64,000 bases of DNA from a bacterium (lineage in GTDB: Bacteria; Chloroflexota; Anaerolineae; Caldilineales; Caldilineaceae). Numbering within the stretch: position 1 is the stretch's first letter; every line of letters starts with the position of its first letter. The stretch lies in contig WGMT01000019.1 in NCBI GenBank assembly GCA_016124945.1, positions 28,890 through 92,889 on the forward strand, given 5' to 3'. The position numbers were made by a program, and so were the translations under genes. The notes below the pieces were generated by a model. That model had not been told where the DNA came from and ran no database searches. It saw only the letters and a program-made list of their open reading frames with translations. Shown one piece after another: positions 26,327 to 35,797 of this stretch.

Positions 26327-27220
26327 ATGAACAAGGGTTTTTTGTACGCGCTAGGCGCCTACCTATCCTGGGGCTTGCTCCCCATCTATTGGAAAACACT
26401 ACACGAATTACCTGCCCTGGAGATCCTTGCCCACCGCATTGTCTGGTCGCTGCTCTTCGTGGGGATCGTCCTCAGCGTACGTAAAAATTGGGGCTGGGTG
26501 CGCCAAATCAGCCGCAAAACAGCCATCACCTTTGTGGCCGTCTCATTTTTGATCAGCCTGAACTGGTACGTTTACATCTGGGCTGTCAACGCCGGCTTTG
26601 TGGTGGAAACGAGCCTGGGCTACTTCATCAACCCCCTCGTCAACGTGCTGCTGGGGGCCGTCTTTTTGGGCGAGCGGCTGCGCAAACTACAATGGACGGC
26701 CATCGGGTTGGCGGCAGCAGGTGTAATCTACTTGACCGTCAGCTACGGTTCGCTGCCGTGGATCGCATTAACACTCGCCACTTCATTCGGCCTCTACGGG
26801 CTACTCAAGAAGACGGCAGCGCTCAATTCCCTCGAAGGGCTGACGCTGGAGATGGGCTTCATCTTGCCGCTGGCAGTTGCTTACTTGATCTACCTGGGCG
26901 TCACCGGTACGGCGACTTTCCCCGACGTGGGGCTGGGCATCGAAAGCCTGATGGTAGGCGCAGGTGTGATCACGGCGATCCCCCTGCTCTGTTTCGCCTC
27001 GGCGGCGCGGCGGTTGACGTTGACGTCTTTGGGCTTAATGCAGTACATTGCACCCACTATGCAGTTCAGCCTGGGCGTCTTCCTCTACCATGAACCTTTC
27101 TCCAGCACGCAATTGCTTGGCTTCAGCTTGATCTGGCTGGCTCTGGCCGCCTACACAACCGAAAGCATTCTGCACAATCGGCAGATGGCAAACGCCAGGT
27201 TGCAGGTTGTGGCACGCTAA
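26327..27220 (+). CDS. rarD: RarD-type EamA/DMT superfamily permease
   Basis: 297 aa. I chose the ATG at 26327, which begins the family N-terminus (NKGFLYALGAYLSWGLLPIYWK); a longer frame starts 14 residues earlier. Ten membrane helices are expected and the two EamA halves are visible. RarD landmarks include EILAHRIVWSLLF, NWYVYIWAVNAGFVVETSLGYFINP shown here in parts (NWYVYIWAVN and ETSLGYFINPLVNVLLG), FLGERL, and the end motif QYIAPTMQFSLGVFLYHEPF. The family is annotated from chloramphenicol-sensitivity loci, but the transported substrate is unknown. No ribosome-binding site is obvious. The YchF gene follows after 14 bases, possibly in the same transcript. Confidence 0.88.
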   Translation: MNKGFLYALGAYLSWGLLPIYWKTLHELPALEILAHRIVWSLLFVGIVLSVRKNWGWVRQISRKTAITFVAVSFLISLNWYVYIWAVNAGFVVETSLGYFINPLVNVLLGAVFLGERLRKLQWTAIGLAAAGVIYLTVSYGSLPWIALTLATSFGLYGLLKKTAALNSLEGLTLEMGFILPLAVAYLIYLGVTGTATFPDVGLGIESLMVGAGVITAIPLLCFASAARRLTLTSLGLMQYIAPTMQFSLGVFLYHEPFSSTQLLGFSLIWLALAAYTTESILHNRQMANARLQVVAR

Positions 27221-27234
27221 AAAACAGGTGATAG

Positions 27235-28353
<1,119 letters not shown>

Positions 28354-28363
28354 AAAACGATAT

Positions 28364-28699
28364 TCATTCAAAATCTAAATTCAACCCATCCAACAGATCG
28401 CGCAGATCATCCAAACCCTGTTGCTCATCTTCCGGTGTACCGGCCAGGAGGCTGTAGCCAAAGAAGAGCGGCTGCACCGACATCATGAGTTTGTCCACCG
28501 GTTCCAGGCGCTCGCGTGCCTCGTCCATGTACTCGAAAGCCATGTCCAGCAGATCGGCAGCGGTGCGCCGGTTACTGCTCCCCTTGTCGATCTCCTCTTC
28601 GTCCAAGGTGTGCAACAGGTCCACCAGGCCCTGGCGCATCTCTACATAGGTGCGCAGCAGATGCGCGTATTGTTGGACGATCTTCGATTCTGCACTCAT
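28364..28699 (-). CDS. Small helical acidic protein of unknown function
   Basis: 111 aa, AAGGGATTACACC before the ATG. Predicted all-helical and acidic: KIVQQYAHLLRTYVEMRQGLVDLLHTLDEEEI then TADLLDMAFEYMDEARERLEPVDKLM, and a C-terminal acidic helix (DLRDLLDGLNLDFE). It has no signal peptide, cysteine or catalytic motif. It is convergent with YchF, ten bases apart, so the two transcripts may overlap at their ends. Not assigned to any family. Confidence 0.65.
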   Translation of the reverse strand: MSAESKIVQQYAHLLRTYVEMRQGLVDLLHTLDEEEIDKGSSNRRTAADLLDMAFEYMDEARERLEPVDKLMMSVQPLFFGYSLLAGTPEDEQQGLDDLRDLLDGLNLDFE

Positions 28700-28728
28700 G
28701 GTGTAATCCCTTCGTTTGTATAGAGGTT

Positions 28729-28836
28729 CGTGATTCGTGATTCGTGGGTCAAGTTTACCGTCTCTACACTTGAATCACCCATCGTCCAGAGAAACGGCAA
28801 CTGTCTCAACCCACGAATCACGAATCACGAATCACG
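28729..28836. repeat. Heptamer-word hairpin (ATTCGTG type) with inner core
   Basis: Outer arms of 21 bases (28729-28749 and 28809-28829) are perfect inverted copies made of ATTCGTG words. The spacer contains CCGTCTCT and AGAGAAACGGCAA, which can pair and which resemble the inner core of the element at 23908. It separates two minus-strand genes. Confidence 0.85.
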
Positions 28837-28839
28837 TTC

Positions 28840-30213
28840 TCACCCACTCCCCATCTCCTTCAATTCCCGCAAAACTTTGCCCTCATTGTAACGGAGAAAG
28901 ACCACCGCAGCCACAAAACAGAGGACAAAACCGGCCACCCCGCTCAGGCGGATACCCAGATCCTGGCCTGGGTCTTTGCCCAGGGTGGTCAACGCCGCGA
29001 AGACGAGGATGCCGAAGGTCTGTCCGAATTTTTGCATCAGGGTTCGAGCCGCAAAAAACATCCCCTCTTGCTTCACCCCTGAACGCAGGGCGTCATGTTC
29101 GGCGATGTCTGCAAGGACAGCATTGGGCAGCACCGCCACAAAGCCCAAGGGGACAGCGTACAGCAAGATCACGGCGTAAGCCTGCATGGCAGGCGGCAAC
29201 GGCATCTGCCCCATGAAAAAGACGCCAAGAAAGACAATGCTCATCACCACGAACGACACCACGATCAGGATCTTCTTCCCTGTCCGCCGCGCCAGAATGT
29301 TGACCACCGGGTAAAAGACAAACGACACCACCACCATTAACGTTAACAGCGTGCTCACCAGCGCCTCACCTTGCAGCAGCAACACTGTCACATAAAAGAG
29401 CAGCCCCGTCTGGATGATCGTCAAACTGGTAAAGTAGGCGAAATCGGCCACTACGTAGAAGCGAAAATGGGGATTGCGGAAAGTATGGCGCAGCGCTTCG
29501 AGCATAGGCACCTGCGACGCAGTACTCTCGCAGTAGGCCCGCTCGTTGATGGCGAGCACCGGCACGTACATACAGATCAGGGCAATGACGGCTAGCGAGC
29601 CGATGGCGTATTGCAGCGCCGCCAGCCGGTCGGGCACCCCAAACATCGCCTGGATCAGATCGGCCAGCACCGGCGTCTGCGCGGCGAGGATGATGCCCAA
29701 CGCATAGGTAACGCTGATCCAAGTAGAGAGGTTCAGGCGCTGATTGGCCGTATGCCCTAATTCGGGCAACAGTGCGAAGAAGGGTGTCACATAGAAGGTG
29801 AGGGCAATGTAAAAGAGCGCCTGCACCACAAACAGCCACACAATGTTCCAACCACTCATCGCCTGCACCGGCGGCACGAACATGAGCAGGCAAAAGAATG
29901 CGGTGGGCAACGCCGCCCACTTCATAAAGGGGATGCGCCGTCCTTGCCGATGAGTGGAGCGGTCGCTCCAACTGGCGATCAGGGGATCGGTCACCGCGTC
30001 GAGTAGGCGGCCCGATGCCGCGATCAACGTAATGGCGTTGAGCACCCCCAAAAAGACGACAGTGGTGATCAGATTGGGCAGCCCAGCATTGCTAGGCGGC
30101 AAATAAAAGTAGACCAGTGCCAGACCAATAATATTGACCAGCGTCGACCAACCAAGCTGGCCCACGGCATACGCAATCTGCTTACTAAGCGGGAGCACAG
30201 GCTTTGTAGACAT
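28840..30213 (-). CDS. MFS sugar:cation symporter (GPH/MelB-like)
   Basis: 457 aa with twelve predicted membrane helices. Features of the glycoside-pentoside-hexuronide:cation symporter family: the first-half loop [32 protein letters not shown] cut into its key parts ([18 protein letters not shown] and QGRRIPF), Pro-rich [15 protein letters not shown], and a late loop with [19 protein letters not shown]. Such carriers couple uptake of oligosaccharides or glycosides to Na+ or H+. No glycosidase gene is nearby to suggest a substrate. AAAAGG lies upstream of the ATG. Confidence 0.85.
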   Translation of the reverse strand: MSTKPVLPLSKQIAYAVGQLGWSTLVNIIGLALVYFYLPPSNAGLPNLITTVVFLGVLNAITLIAASGRLLDAVTDPLIASWSDRSTHRQGRRIPFMKWAALPTAFFCLLMFVPPVQAMSGWNIVWLFVVQALFYIALTFYVTPFFALLPELGHTANQRLNLSTWISVTYALGIILAAQTPVLADLIQAMFGVPDRLAALQYAIGSLAVIALICMYVPVLAINERAYCESTASQVPMLEALRHTFRNPHFRFYVVADFAYFTSLTIIQTGLLFYVTVLLLQGEALVSTLLTLMVVVSFVFYPVVNILARRTGKKILIVVSFVVMSIVFLGVFFMGQMPLPPAMQAYAVILLYAVPLGFVAVLPNAVLADIAEHDALRSGVKQEGMFFAARTLMQKFGQTFGILVFAALTTLGKDPGQDLGIRLSGVAGFVLCFVAAVVFLRYNEGKVLRELKEMGSG

Positions 30214-30583
30214 AGTAGGCTACCTTTTGTAGGTGGAAGGGGAAGGAACCAATCGGCATATCATTATCATACGCCTATTTGCAGGTGTGTGAAAGCCAAT
30301 ATTTTACCAATTTCGGTAATCCACGATTTGCCCCAATACTGATGAGGGAGCATCCTCAATGCCTACGCCGCATCAAAATGTGGCACACTGGTCAGTATTA
30401 GGTTCAACTACGGGGCCGGTTCTTGTGCATGCAGGCCGATCTTCAGCGAAATGCCCCCGATAGAGACTCGTTGTTAAACAAAAGCACGCAAAATCGTATA
30501 ATACATTTTCGCGATAAAGAGTTATACTTCTTCTACACCCCGATTTGCTATTTACCTTTCCACTCGTTAAGAGAGCCTTATCG

Positions 30584-33175
30584 ATGAAAGTGCAGCCATA
30601 TGGTGACACGCACCCGAATCCAGAGGGAAAACCTGGACCGGCGATTTTTTCTTTGTCGCATTCAGGCGTTGTTCAGGATGCCAACCTTGCGGCCCTCAAT
30701 CTGTGTGGGTACACAGTGCAGGAATTACGCAGCACACAGATTTTAGATTTGCTCCACTTCCCGCCGGGCAGATCTGCACCGGCAAGCCATCTGCACGAAC
30801 AATGGCAGCATGAAACACCCCAAGATCGCCTCCTACAGCACAAAGATGGGACGTTGCTCCAGGTTTCATGGTCTACTTCACAATTAGAATACGCCGGTGC
30901 GAAGACAATATTGGCAGTTGTGCAAAAGATCGAATCACCGACGCCGAACGTATTACAGGCCATCTTCAAGCAAAGTTTAAATGCCATCATGGTTGCCAAC
31001 GAGACGGGCCGTTATACTTCCGTCAATCAGGCGGCGGCAGAGATGTTCGGCTACACAATCGACCAGATGCTTAACATGTCTGTTGCCGACATTCTTACCC
31101 CTTACCAGCCCGACGCCGCAACCCGGTACGCCGAGTACGTTATAACAGGACGAGAAATTGGCGAGTTCGAGTTTTTGCACGCCGGCGGCGAGCAGCGTAT
31201 CGCCGCATACCATGCAGTTCGGATCAGTGAAAACGCACACTTGAGCGTCCTGGCGGATGTCACAGAACACAAACGAACGCAGAAAGAGTTGCGTGAAAGC
31301 GAGGCGCGGTTACGAGCACTTTTCCACGCCATACCGCTGCCCACGTACACCTGGCAGAAGGTAGACGACGACTTTGTGCTCACCGGCTACAATGACGTGG
31401 CAGTCTCTACCACAAAAGGACATATAGCTTCATTGGCCGGCACCCGCGCCACAGAACTCTACCGAGACGACCCGCAAATCGTATCCGACCTACACCAGTG
31501 CTACGAGGACAGGTCTACAATCGAACGTGTTACGTCCTACGTTATGCGATCTACCGGCGAGCCCAAAACCATCAATGTACGCTATGCCTACGTCCCTGGC
31601 GATATGGTTATGGCGCTGGTAGAAGATATCACTGAACGCAAGCAGGCAGAGGAGCTACTGCGCAAGTTGAGCCAGGTGGTTGAGCAAAGCCCAACCTCCA
31701 TCATCATCACCGACGCCAACGGTGCAATCGACTACGTCAACCCCAAATTTTGCGAGCTCACAGGCTATACACTGGAAGAAGCGCTTGGTCAGAACCCGCG
31801 AATTCTAAAATCCGGCCTGCACTCGCCTGAATTCTATGCACAGCTTTGGACAACAATAGAGTCCGGACAGACCTGGGGTGGTGAACTGCGTAATCAAAAG
31901 AAGAACGGCGAGCTTTACTGGGAATATGCATCGATTGCAGGCGTCAAAGATGCAGACGGTAACATCACCCATTATATCGCCGTAAAAGAAGACATTACCG
32001 AACAAAAACGGCTGGATGAACAGAGCACGCGGCAGGAACGCCTGGCAGCGGTTGGTCATCTGGCGGCCGGTATTGCCCATGATTTCAACAACATCCTTGG
32101 CGTCATTGTGATCTACGCGCAAATGCTCAGCCGTTCACCAAAAATGCCGGATGGTCTCAGCGACAAAGCTACGGTGATCTACCAACAGGCGCAGCATGCG
32201 GCTCATTTGGTCCAACAGATCCTTGATTTTGGGCGGCGCGGGAATATGGAAATTCAGCCGCTTAACCTGGTGCCCCTGCTCAAGGAACAGATCAGGTTAT
32301 TGCAGCGTACCCTGCCCGAAAACATCCAAATTAAACTCACCTACTCGAATAGCGAACTACTCCTTAATGCCGATCCGACGCGTATGCAGCAAATTCTTAC
32401 GAATATTGCCATCAATGCACGCGACGCCATGCCAGACGGCGGCAGGCTGCACTTCGATCTGGCAAAAGTTCACTTTGGGGCAAACGATCCGCTTCCTTAT
32501 GTAGGCATGAAGTTAGGAGAATGGCTCAAGCTGTCTATCTCAGACACAGGCACGGGGATGAGCGAAGAAGTGACGGCACACCTATTTGAGCCCTTTTTTA
32601 CCACAAAAGAACGGGGACGCGGCACAGGGCTTGGTCTAGCACAGGTCTACGGCATTGTGAAGAAGCACGACGGCTTCATTGTTGTCAACAGCCGGCTTGA
32701 TATGGGCAGCACCTTTGATCTTTACTTCCCCGCACTGCCACAGTTGCAAGACAAAAAGGCCACCGTCATTGCCGATCTAGAGAAGGTTGACGGTGCATCC
32801 CACACTATTTTGCTTGTAGAAGATGACAAAGTACTACGAAAGGTACTGGGTGAACTGCTGACGGGCTGGAATTACCGCGTGATCGATGCCGAAGACGGCA
32901 TGGAAGCACAACAAATATTGGCTGACGACAGAATCATCATCGATCTGGTACTGAGCGACGTGATCATGCCCAACCTTGGCGGCATTGAGTTGGCCGGGGA
33001 GATTCGCCGACACTTTCCCCACCTACCCATCGTGCTCATATCCGGCCACATCGACAGTGGCGAAGCGACGAAGTTTGAAGCGTTGGGGCTACAAAGCCCG
33101 CTCCCTAAACCACTCGATAGTGTTCTCCTTGCCAATATCCTCAACGAACAGCTCAGGCCGCCTACTACGCTATAA
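30584..33175 (+). CDS. Hybrid histidine kinase with four PAS domains and C-terminal receiver
   Basis: 863 aa from the ATG at 30584 (a TTG at 30545 would add 13 residues). Four PAS/PAC modules fill residues about 15-490; the last is the clearest (IIITDANGAIDYVNPKFCELTGY). The HisKA helix has the phospho-His in LAAGIAHDFNNILGV (H about 500). The HATPase domain has NIAINARDAMP (N box), SDTGTGMSEE (G1), PFFTTKERGRGTGLGL (F/G2). The receiver has TILLVEDD, the phospho-acceptor in LVLSDVIMP and Ser/Lys counterparts (LISGH, PLPKP). No membrane helix, so it is a soluble sensor of internal or diffusible cues. No cognate output regulator is adjacent; the phosphoryl flow target is unknown. Its stop codon lies inside a large inverted repeat. 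Confidence 0.92.
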   Translation: MKVQPYGDTHPNPEGKPGPAIFSLSHSGVVQDANLAALNLCGYTVQELRSTQILDLLHFPPGRSAPASHLHEQWQHETPQDRLLQHKDGTLLQVSWSTSQLEYAGAKTILAVVQKIESPTPNVLQAIFKQSLNAIMVANETGRYTSVNQAAAEMFGYTIDQMLNMSVADILTPYQPDAATRYAEYVITGREIGEFEFLHAGGEQRIAAYHAVRISENAHLSVLADVTEHKRTQKELRESEARLRALFHAIPLPTYTWQKVDDDFVLTGYNDVAVSTTKGHIASLAGTRATELYRDDPQIVSDLHQCYEDRSTIERVTSYVMRSTGEPKTINVRYAYVPGDMVMALVEDITERKQAEELLRKLSQVVEQSPTSIIITDANGAIDYVNPKFCELTGYTLEEALGQNPRILKSGLHSPEFYAQLWTTIESGQTWGGELRNQKKNGELYWEYASIAGVKDADGNITHYIAVKEDITEQKRLDEQSTRQERLAAVGHLAAGIAHDFNNILGVIVIYAQMLSRSPKMPDGLSDKATVIYQQAQHAAHLVQQILDFGRRGNMEIQPLNLVPLLKEQIRLLQRTLPENIQIKLTYSNSELLLNADPTRMQQILTNIAINARDAMPDGGRLHFDLAKVHFGANDPLPYVGMKLGEWLKLSISDTGTGMSEEVTAHLFEPFFTTKERGRGTGLGLAQVYGIVKKHDGFIVVNSRLDMGSTFDLYFPALPQLQDKKATVIADLEKVDGASHTILLVEDDKVLRKVLGELLTGWNYRVIDAEDGMEAQQILADDRIIIDLVLSDVIMPNLGGIELAGEIRRHFPHLPIVLISGHIDSGEATKFEALGLQSPLPKPLDSVLLANILNEQLRPPTTL

Positions 33176-33237
33176 ACAAAATTTGAGGATCTGTTTTGTA
33201 CGGGCGGTACAAAACAGATCCTCAAATTTTGTTTATA
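33171..33237. terminator. 31-bp perfect inverted repeat, bidirectional terminator or MITE-like hairpin
   Basis: Arms at 33171-33201 and 33207-33237 are exact inverted copies separated by a 5-base GGGCG loop. The hisitidine-kinase stop codon sits in the left arm. It separates convergent genes and could end transcription from both sides, although there is no T-tract. The length and perfection exceed a usual terminator, so a recent palindromic insertion is an alternative. Confidence 0.7.
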
Positions 33238-33266
33238 AAGGGTGATGCAGCACTGCGCAAAGAAGA

Positions 33267-33809
33267 CTACGCCTGCAAATGGGCCTCGGCGAACCAGAGC
33301 ATCTTGTCGGCCAGGGCGGTGATTTCGATGAACATGTCCGAAGTCACCAGATCGCCGGCCTCGTCGGACTGTTCGGCAGCGGCTCGTGCGCTGTTGGCAT
33401 AGTGCCCCCAACGTTCCACCACCACCTTCACCATTTCTGTACCCTGAAAGACATCAGCCGGGAATTCAGGCAGTTCCGATGTCGCCGCCGCCATGCGTGT
33501 GGTGCCCAACGCGGTGCCACCCAACGCTGTTGCCCGTTCAGCAATGGTGTCGGCAAAAGGTTCAATCGCCAACGCCATCTTGTCGAAGAGGACATGGAAT
33601 TCTTCGAAGTGGATCCCCTTCACATTCCAGTGGGCCTGCTTGGTCTGGCTGTAAAGATCGGCAGTGTTGGCGAGTTGCTGGTTACACAGCGCCACCATCT
33701 GTTCACGCAGCCCGGCGTCCATGTTGTTGCTCGTAGAGTGCATTTTGCCGGTCATGGCATGCGAGCCGTTGCCATTCGCTTTGGTCTTGCTCTTTGTTTT
33801 GGTTGCCAT
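33267..33809 (-). CDS. dps: Dps-family ferritin-like DNA-binding protein
   Basis: 180 aa from the ATG at 33809, which has a strong AAAGGAG site. A Lys-rich N-terminal tail (ATKTKSKTKANGNG), likely to bind DNA, precedes the four-helix ferritin-like core. The intersubunit ferroxidase residues known from E. coli Dps are all present: QAHWNVKG (His), EEFHVLFDK (His and Asp), FADTIAERA (Asp and Glu). The protein stores iron, consumes peroxide and shields DNA in starvation. A single gene; no peroxide-type operator was recognised upstream. Confidence 0.92.
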   Translation of the reverse strand: MATKTKSKTKANGNGSHAMTGKMHSTSNNMDAGLREQMVALCNQQLANTADLYSQTKQAHWNVKGIHFEEFHVLFDKMALAIEPFADTIAERATALGGTALGTTRMAAATSELPEFPADVFQGTEMVKVVVERWGHYANSARAAAEQSDEAGDLVTSDMFIEITALADKMLWFAEAHLQA

Positions 33810-33936
33810 TATTCGCTCCTTTGAGTGAGTTAGGGCTGACGTAGCTCGTCCTGTAGGGTGCAACCTATTGCGCCCTTACACCCTTGAACTGCGTGAGCCC
33901 CATGAATGAAAAGTTGAACGTGTAACAAATGAAGTG

Positions 33937-34317
33937 TCAGTTCAACCGATACAAATCCAGGTGCATCGTCCCCACGCAGGGAACAATCTCAACGCGCAGA
34001 TCAGCCCAATGGATAGGACAATGCGCCAGACGGCAGCAGGCGTCATCGACCAAATTGAAAAACACCGGCATCTCGTCGTATGCAAGAACTATAGCACAAT
34101 CATTGAGCCGCAGGCAGTAGGATTGCGCCCACTCGCGCCCAGGATCTTCCATCCATGCCTGCAATGCTTTATGCAGCACCAACAGGTCTTTGATACGGAA
34201 CTGCAAGGCAACTCGATGCCATGTTACCTCGATCTGGCCATCAGAAAGGCGATCCACCCACTGATCACTTCCAAGTTCTGCCAGCCGATGCGTCACTTTG
34301 CGATTTAATCTATTCAT
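33937..34317 (-). CDS. Unknown protein, third gene of a three-gene micro-operon
   Basis: 126 aa; its ATG overlaps the stop of the upstream small gene (ATGA), which argues for a real coupled gene. The sequence is alpha/beta with several Cys and Trp: HRLAELGSDQWVDRLSDGQIEVTW, then HKALQAWMEDPGREWAQ, VLAYDEMPVFFNLVDDACC, and a C-terminal strand CVGTMHLDLYRLN. No family was recognised. An open frame on the opposite strand spans the same bases, but it lacks a ribosome-binding site and any coupling. Confidence 0.6.
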   Translation of the reverse strand: MNRLNRKVTHRLAELGSDQWVDRLSDGQIEVTWHRVALQFRIKDLLVLHKALQAWMEDPGREWAQSYCLRLNDCAIVLAYDEMPVFFNLVDDACCRLAHCPIHWADLRVEIVPCVGTMHLDLYRLN

Positions 34318-34472
34318 GATCGAATCTTTGTGGGGTGACAGAGTAATTTCTTGCTATTGGCAGCGCGCCCACACTTTTCGCAAAGATGGGTAGGCTGGTT
34401 CACCAACAACATGAACGATTCGATCTCTTCTTTTAGCATTGACTTTCTGAGCTTACAGAGTTCCTTGCTCAT
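34314..34472 (-). CDS. 52-aa Cys-containing (zinc-knuckle-like) small protein
   Basis: Too short for routine calling. The ATG at 34472 overlaps the stop of the preceding gene and has AGGAG 8 bases upstream; its stop TGA overlaps the ATG of the next gene. The protein begins MSKELCKLRKSMLKEEIESF and has a CEKCG motif followed by LLCHP, so C-x2-C plus a distant Cys/His could bind zinc. Basic overall. Function unknown. Confidence 0.6.
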   Translation of the reverse strand: MSKELCKLRKSMLKEEIESFMLLVNQPTHLCEKCGRAANSKKLLCHPTKIRS

Positions 34473-34696
34473 CCAAGACTCCTGAAAATGAATGGGCGCT
34501 TGATGTCTGCCAACGGCAGAGCGTCCACTTTGCGCAGTGTGGACGCGGCAATTTGCACGATGAGATCAGGCAAAGACGAATTGTAGAAGGCAGTTAGCTC
34601 GGCCTGACTCCACTGTTGGGCCAATAACTCTTTGTGGAGCGTCCGCATGAGGAAGCGGTGCTCGTATCTGTTTTGGCTCTGGGTAAACGGAGACAT
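34469..34696 (-). CDS. 75-aa unknown protein, first gene of the micro-operon
   Basis: I chose the ATG at 34696, with GAGGATGGATC just before it; a longer frame from 34825 has no support. The protein is helical: RYEHRFLMRTLHKELLAQQW, then SQAELTAFYNSSLPDLIVQIAA, ending in IKRPFIFRSLG. No motif of known function. The stop overlaps the ATG of the 52-aa gene. Three genes chained by four-base overlaps suggest products needed together, such as a toxin-antitoxin or regulatory unit, but nothing in the sequence identifies which. Confidence 0.6.
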   Translation of the reverse strand: MSPFTQSQNRYEHRFLMRTLHKELLAQQWSQAELTAFYNSSLPDLIVQIAASTLRKVDALPLADIKRPFIFRSLG

Positions 34697-35098
34697 GATC
34701 CATCCTCGACAATTTGCTCGGGTAGCCAATCTCGAGGGCAATGGTATCACGGGTAAATGCCGTTTTTGCAGCGAATTTTGGGGCAACGGCATACGGCGCA
34801 GCCAAACCCGCCACCAAAGAGACACTAACGGTTGAATTAAGCGTGGTTAAACAATTTCAGTTGTTCACGATTCTTGCCGAGCCAGAGGTGAAGACCGGAT
34901 CGCCCCTTTTCTTTGCGCCGCCAGCCAAGCGTCGAGTAGAGCAATTTGTTCGGTTTCGGTCATCATGATTTCGGCTGATAAATTTCCTGAACGCAACACC
35001 GCGATTCAACCCCAGGAGCATACTGTGAATCACTGCCAGATCCCCGTCACAGTGAGCCCATAATTTGCTCTCATTTCCTGCCTCGCATATACTCCACT
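34697..35098. other. Intergenic region (402 bp) between divergent units
   Basis: It should hold the promoter of the micro-operon and the upstream part of the PadR promoter. A short minus-strand frame (34865-34966, 33 codons, beginning MMTETEQIALLDAWLAAQ) has a protein-like start but no ribosome-binding site at normal distance; I treat it as unproven, perhaps a gene remnant. Nothing else was seen. Confidence 0.4.
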
Positions 35099-35129
35099 AT
35101 TCATTGTGTGAATTATTCATTGTGTGAAT
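35099..35129. promoter_or_regulatory. Two tandem palindromes ATTCA-TTGTG-TGAAT, likely operator
   Basis: ATTCATTGTGTGAAT occurs at 35099-35113 and again at 35115-35129, 16 bases centre to centre, each an inverted repeat ATTCA-N5-TGAAT. They lie 22 bases upstream of the PadR start, where an autoregulatory operator would be expected. The motif differs from the ATGT-N8-ACAT operator known for classical PadR. Confidence 0.6.
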
Positions 35130-35151
35130 ATACAGGAAATGACTATAGTTT

Positions 35152-35703
35152 ATGTCAAAGACTGAGATCGGTTTTGCCACCTTTTCACTGGAAAATCTGA
35201 CCTTGGGCCTGCTTATGCAAGGACCGCGTCACGGCTACCAACTCTACCAGGAGTACGAGACCATCTTCCTGCCGATTTGGACGGTGGGACGTAGCAAGTT
35301 CTACGCAGCACTGGCAATGCTCCACGAAACAGGCTTCCTCGCCGTCACCACTGAACCACAAGACGACCGCCCTACACGTAAGATCTACTCTCTCACCGAT
35401 AGCGGACGCGCTCGCTTTATCACATGGCTATACGAACCAGTCACCCCGATACGGGCTGTTCGGGTAGAATTCCTTGCCAAACTGCGCTTCTTTCCACTGC
35501 TCAACCTGCCCGATTCCAATCGACTAATCGACGCCCAGATTACCGTCTGTCGAGCGACACTTGAAGGTTGGCTGGCCGCCCAAGCAGCAGCCCGCAACGA
35601 CGATCCCTTTTTCGCGCTTGTCCACGATTTCCGCCGACGGCAGATTGAACTGATCTTGGATTGGTTGGCGGCGTGTAAGAGAAAATTGACGATTGACGAT
35701 TGA
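35152..35703 (+). CDS. PadR-family transcriptional regulator
   Basis: 183 aa. The N-terminal winged helix is typical: FSLENLTLGLLMQGPRHGYQLYQEYE in parts (LTLGLLMQGPRHGYQLYQEY), WTVGRSKFYAALAMLHETGFL, then the wing with RKIYSLTDSGRARFITWL. The C-terminal half is the helical dimerisation region (VEFLAKLRFFPLL, then FVHDFRRRQIELILDWL). PadR proteins repress until a small ligand binds. The last codons (KLTIDD) are encoded by a heptamer repeat that has moved into the 3' end. The ModA gene follows 95 bases later, so this regulator may control molybdate uptake, possibly acting in place of ModE; this is inference. Confidence 0.88.
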   Translation: MSKTEIGFATFSLENLTLGLLMQGPRHGYQLYQEYETIFLPIWTVGRSKFYAALAMLHETGFLAVTTEPQDDRPTRKIYSLTDSGRARFITWLYEPVTPIRAVRVEFLAKLRFFPLLNLPDSNRLIDAQITVCRATLEGWLAAQAAARNDDPFFALVHDFRRRQIELILDWLAACKRKLTIDD

Positions 35704-35735
35704 CCACAGACGATTGACCACAGACAACGGCCGAC
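35685..35735. repeat. Heptamer-word block (ATTGACG/ATTGACC/ACAGACG)
   Basis: Six consecutive heptamers, ATTGACG, ATTGACG, ATTGACC, ACAGACG, ATTGACC and ACAGACA, start inside the PadR coding region and supply its last residues and stop codon. No mirrored arm was found nearby, unlike most loci of the family. Confidence 0.75.
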
Positions 35736-35797
35736 GGTGGTTCCAATGTCGATGTGACAGTAGCGTGTGGCTTCGCTACAACGAAAGAAAGGACTCG

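Noticed and set aside
33934..34308. Plus-strand 124-codon frame opposite the third micro-operon gene
   Set aside because: The minus-strand gene is coupled by an ATGA overlap to a gene with a good ribosome-binding site; the plus-strand frame has no such support.
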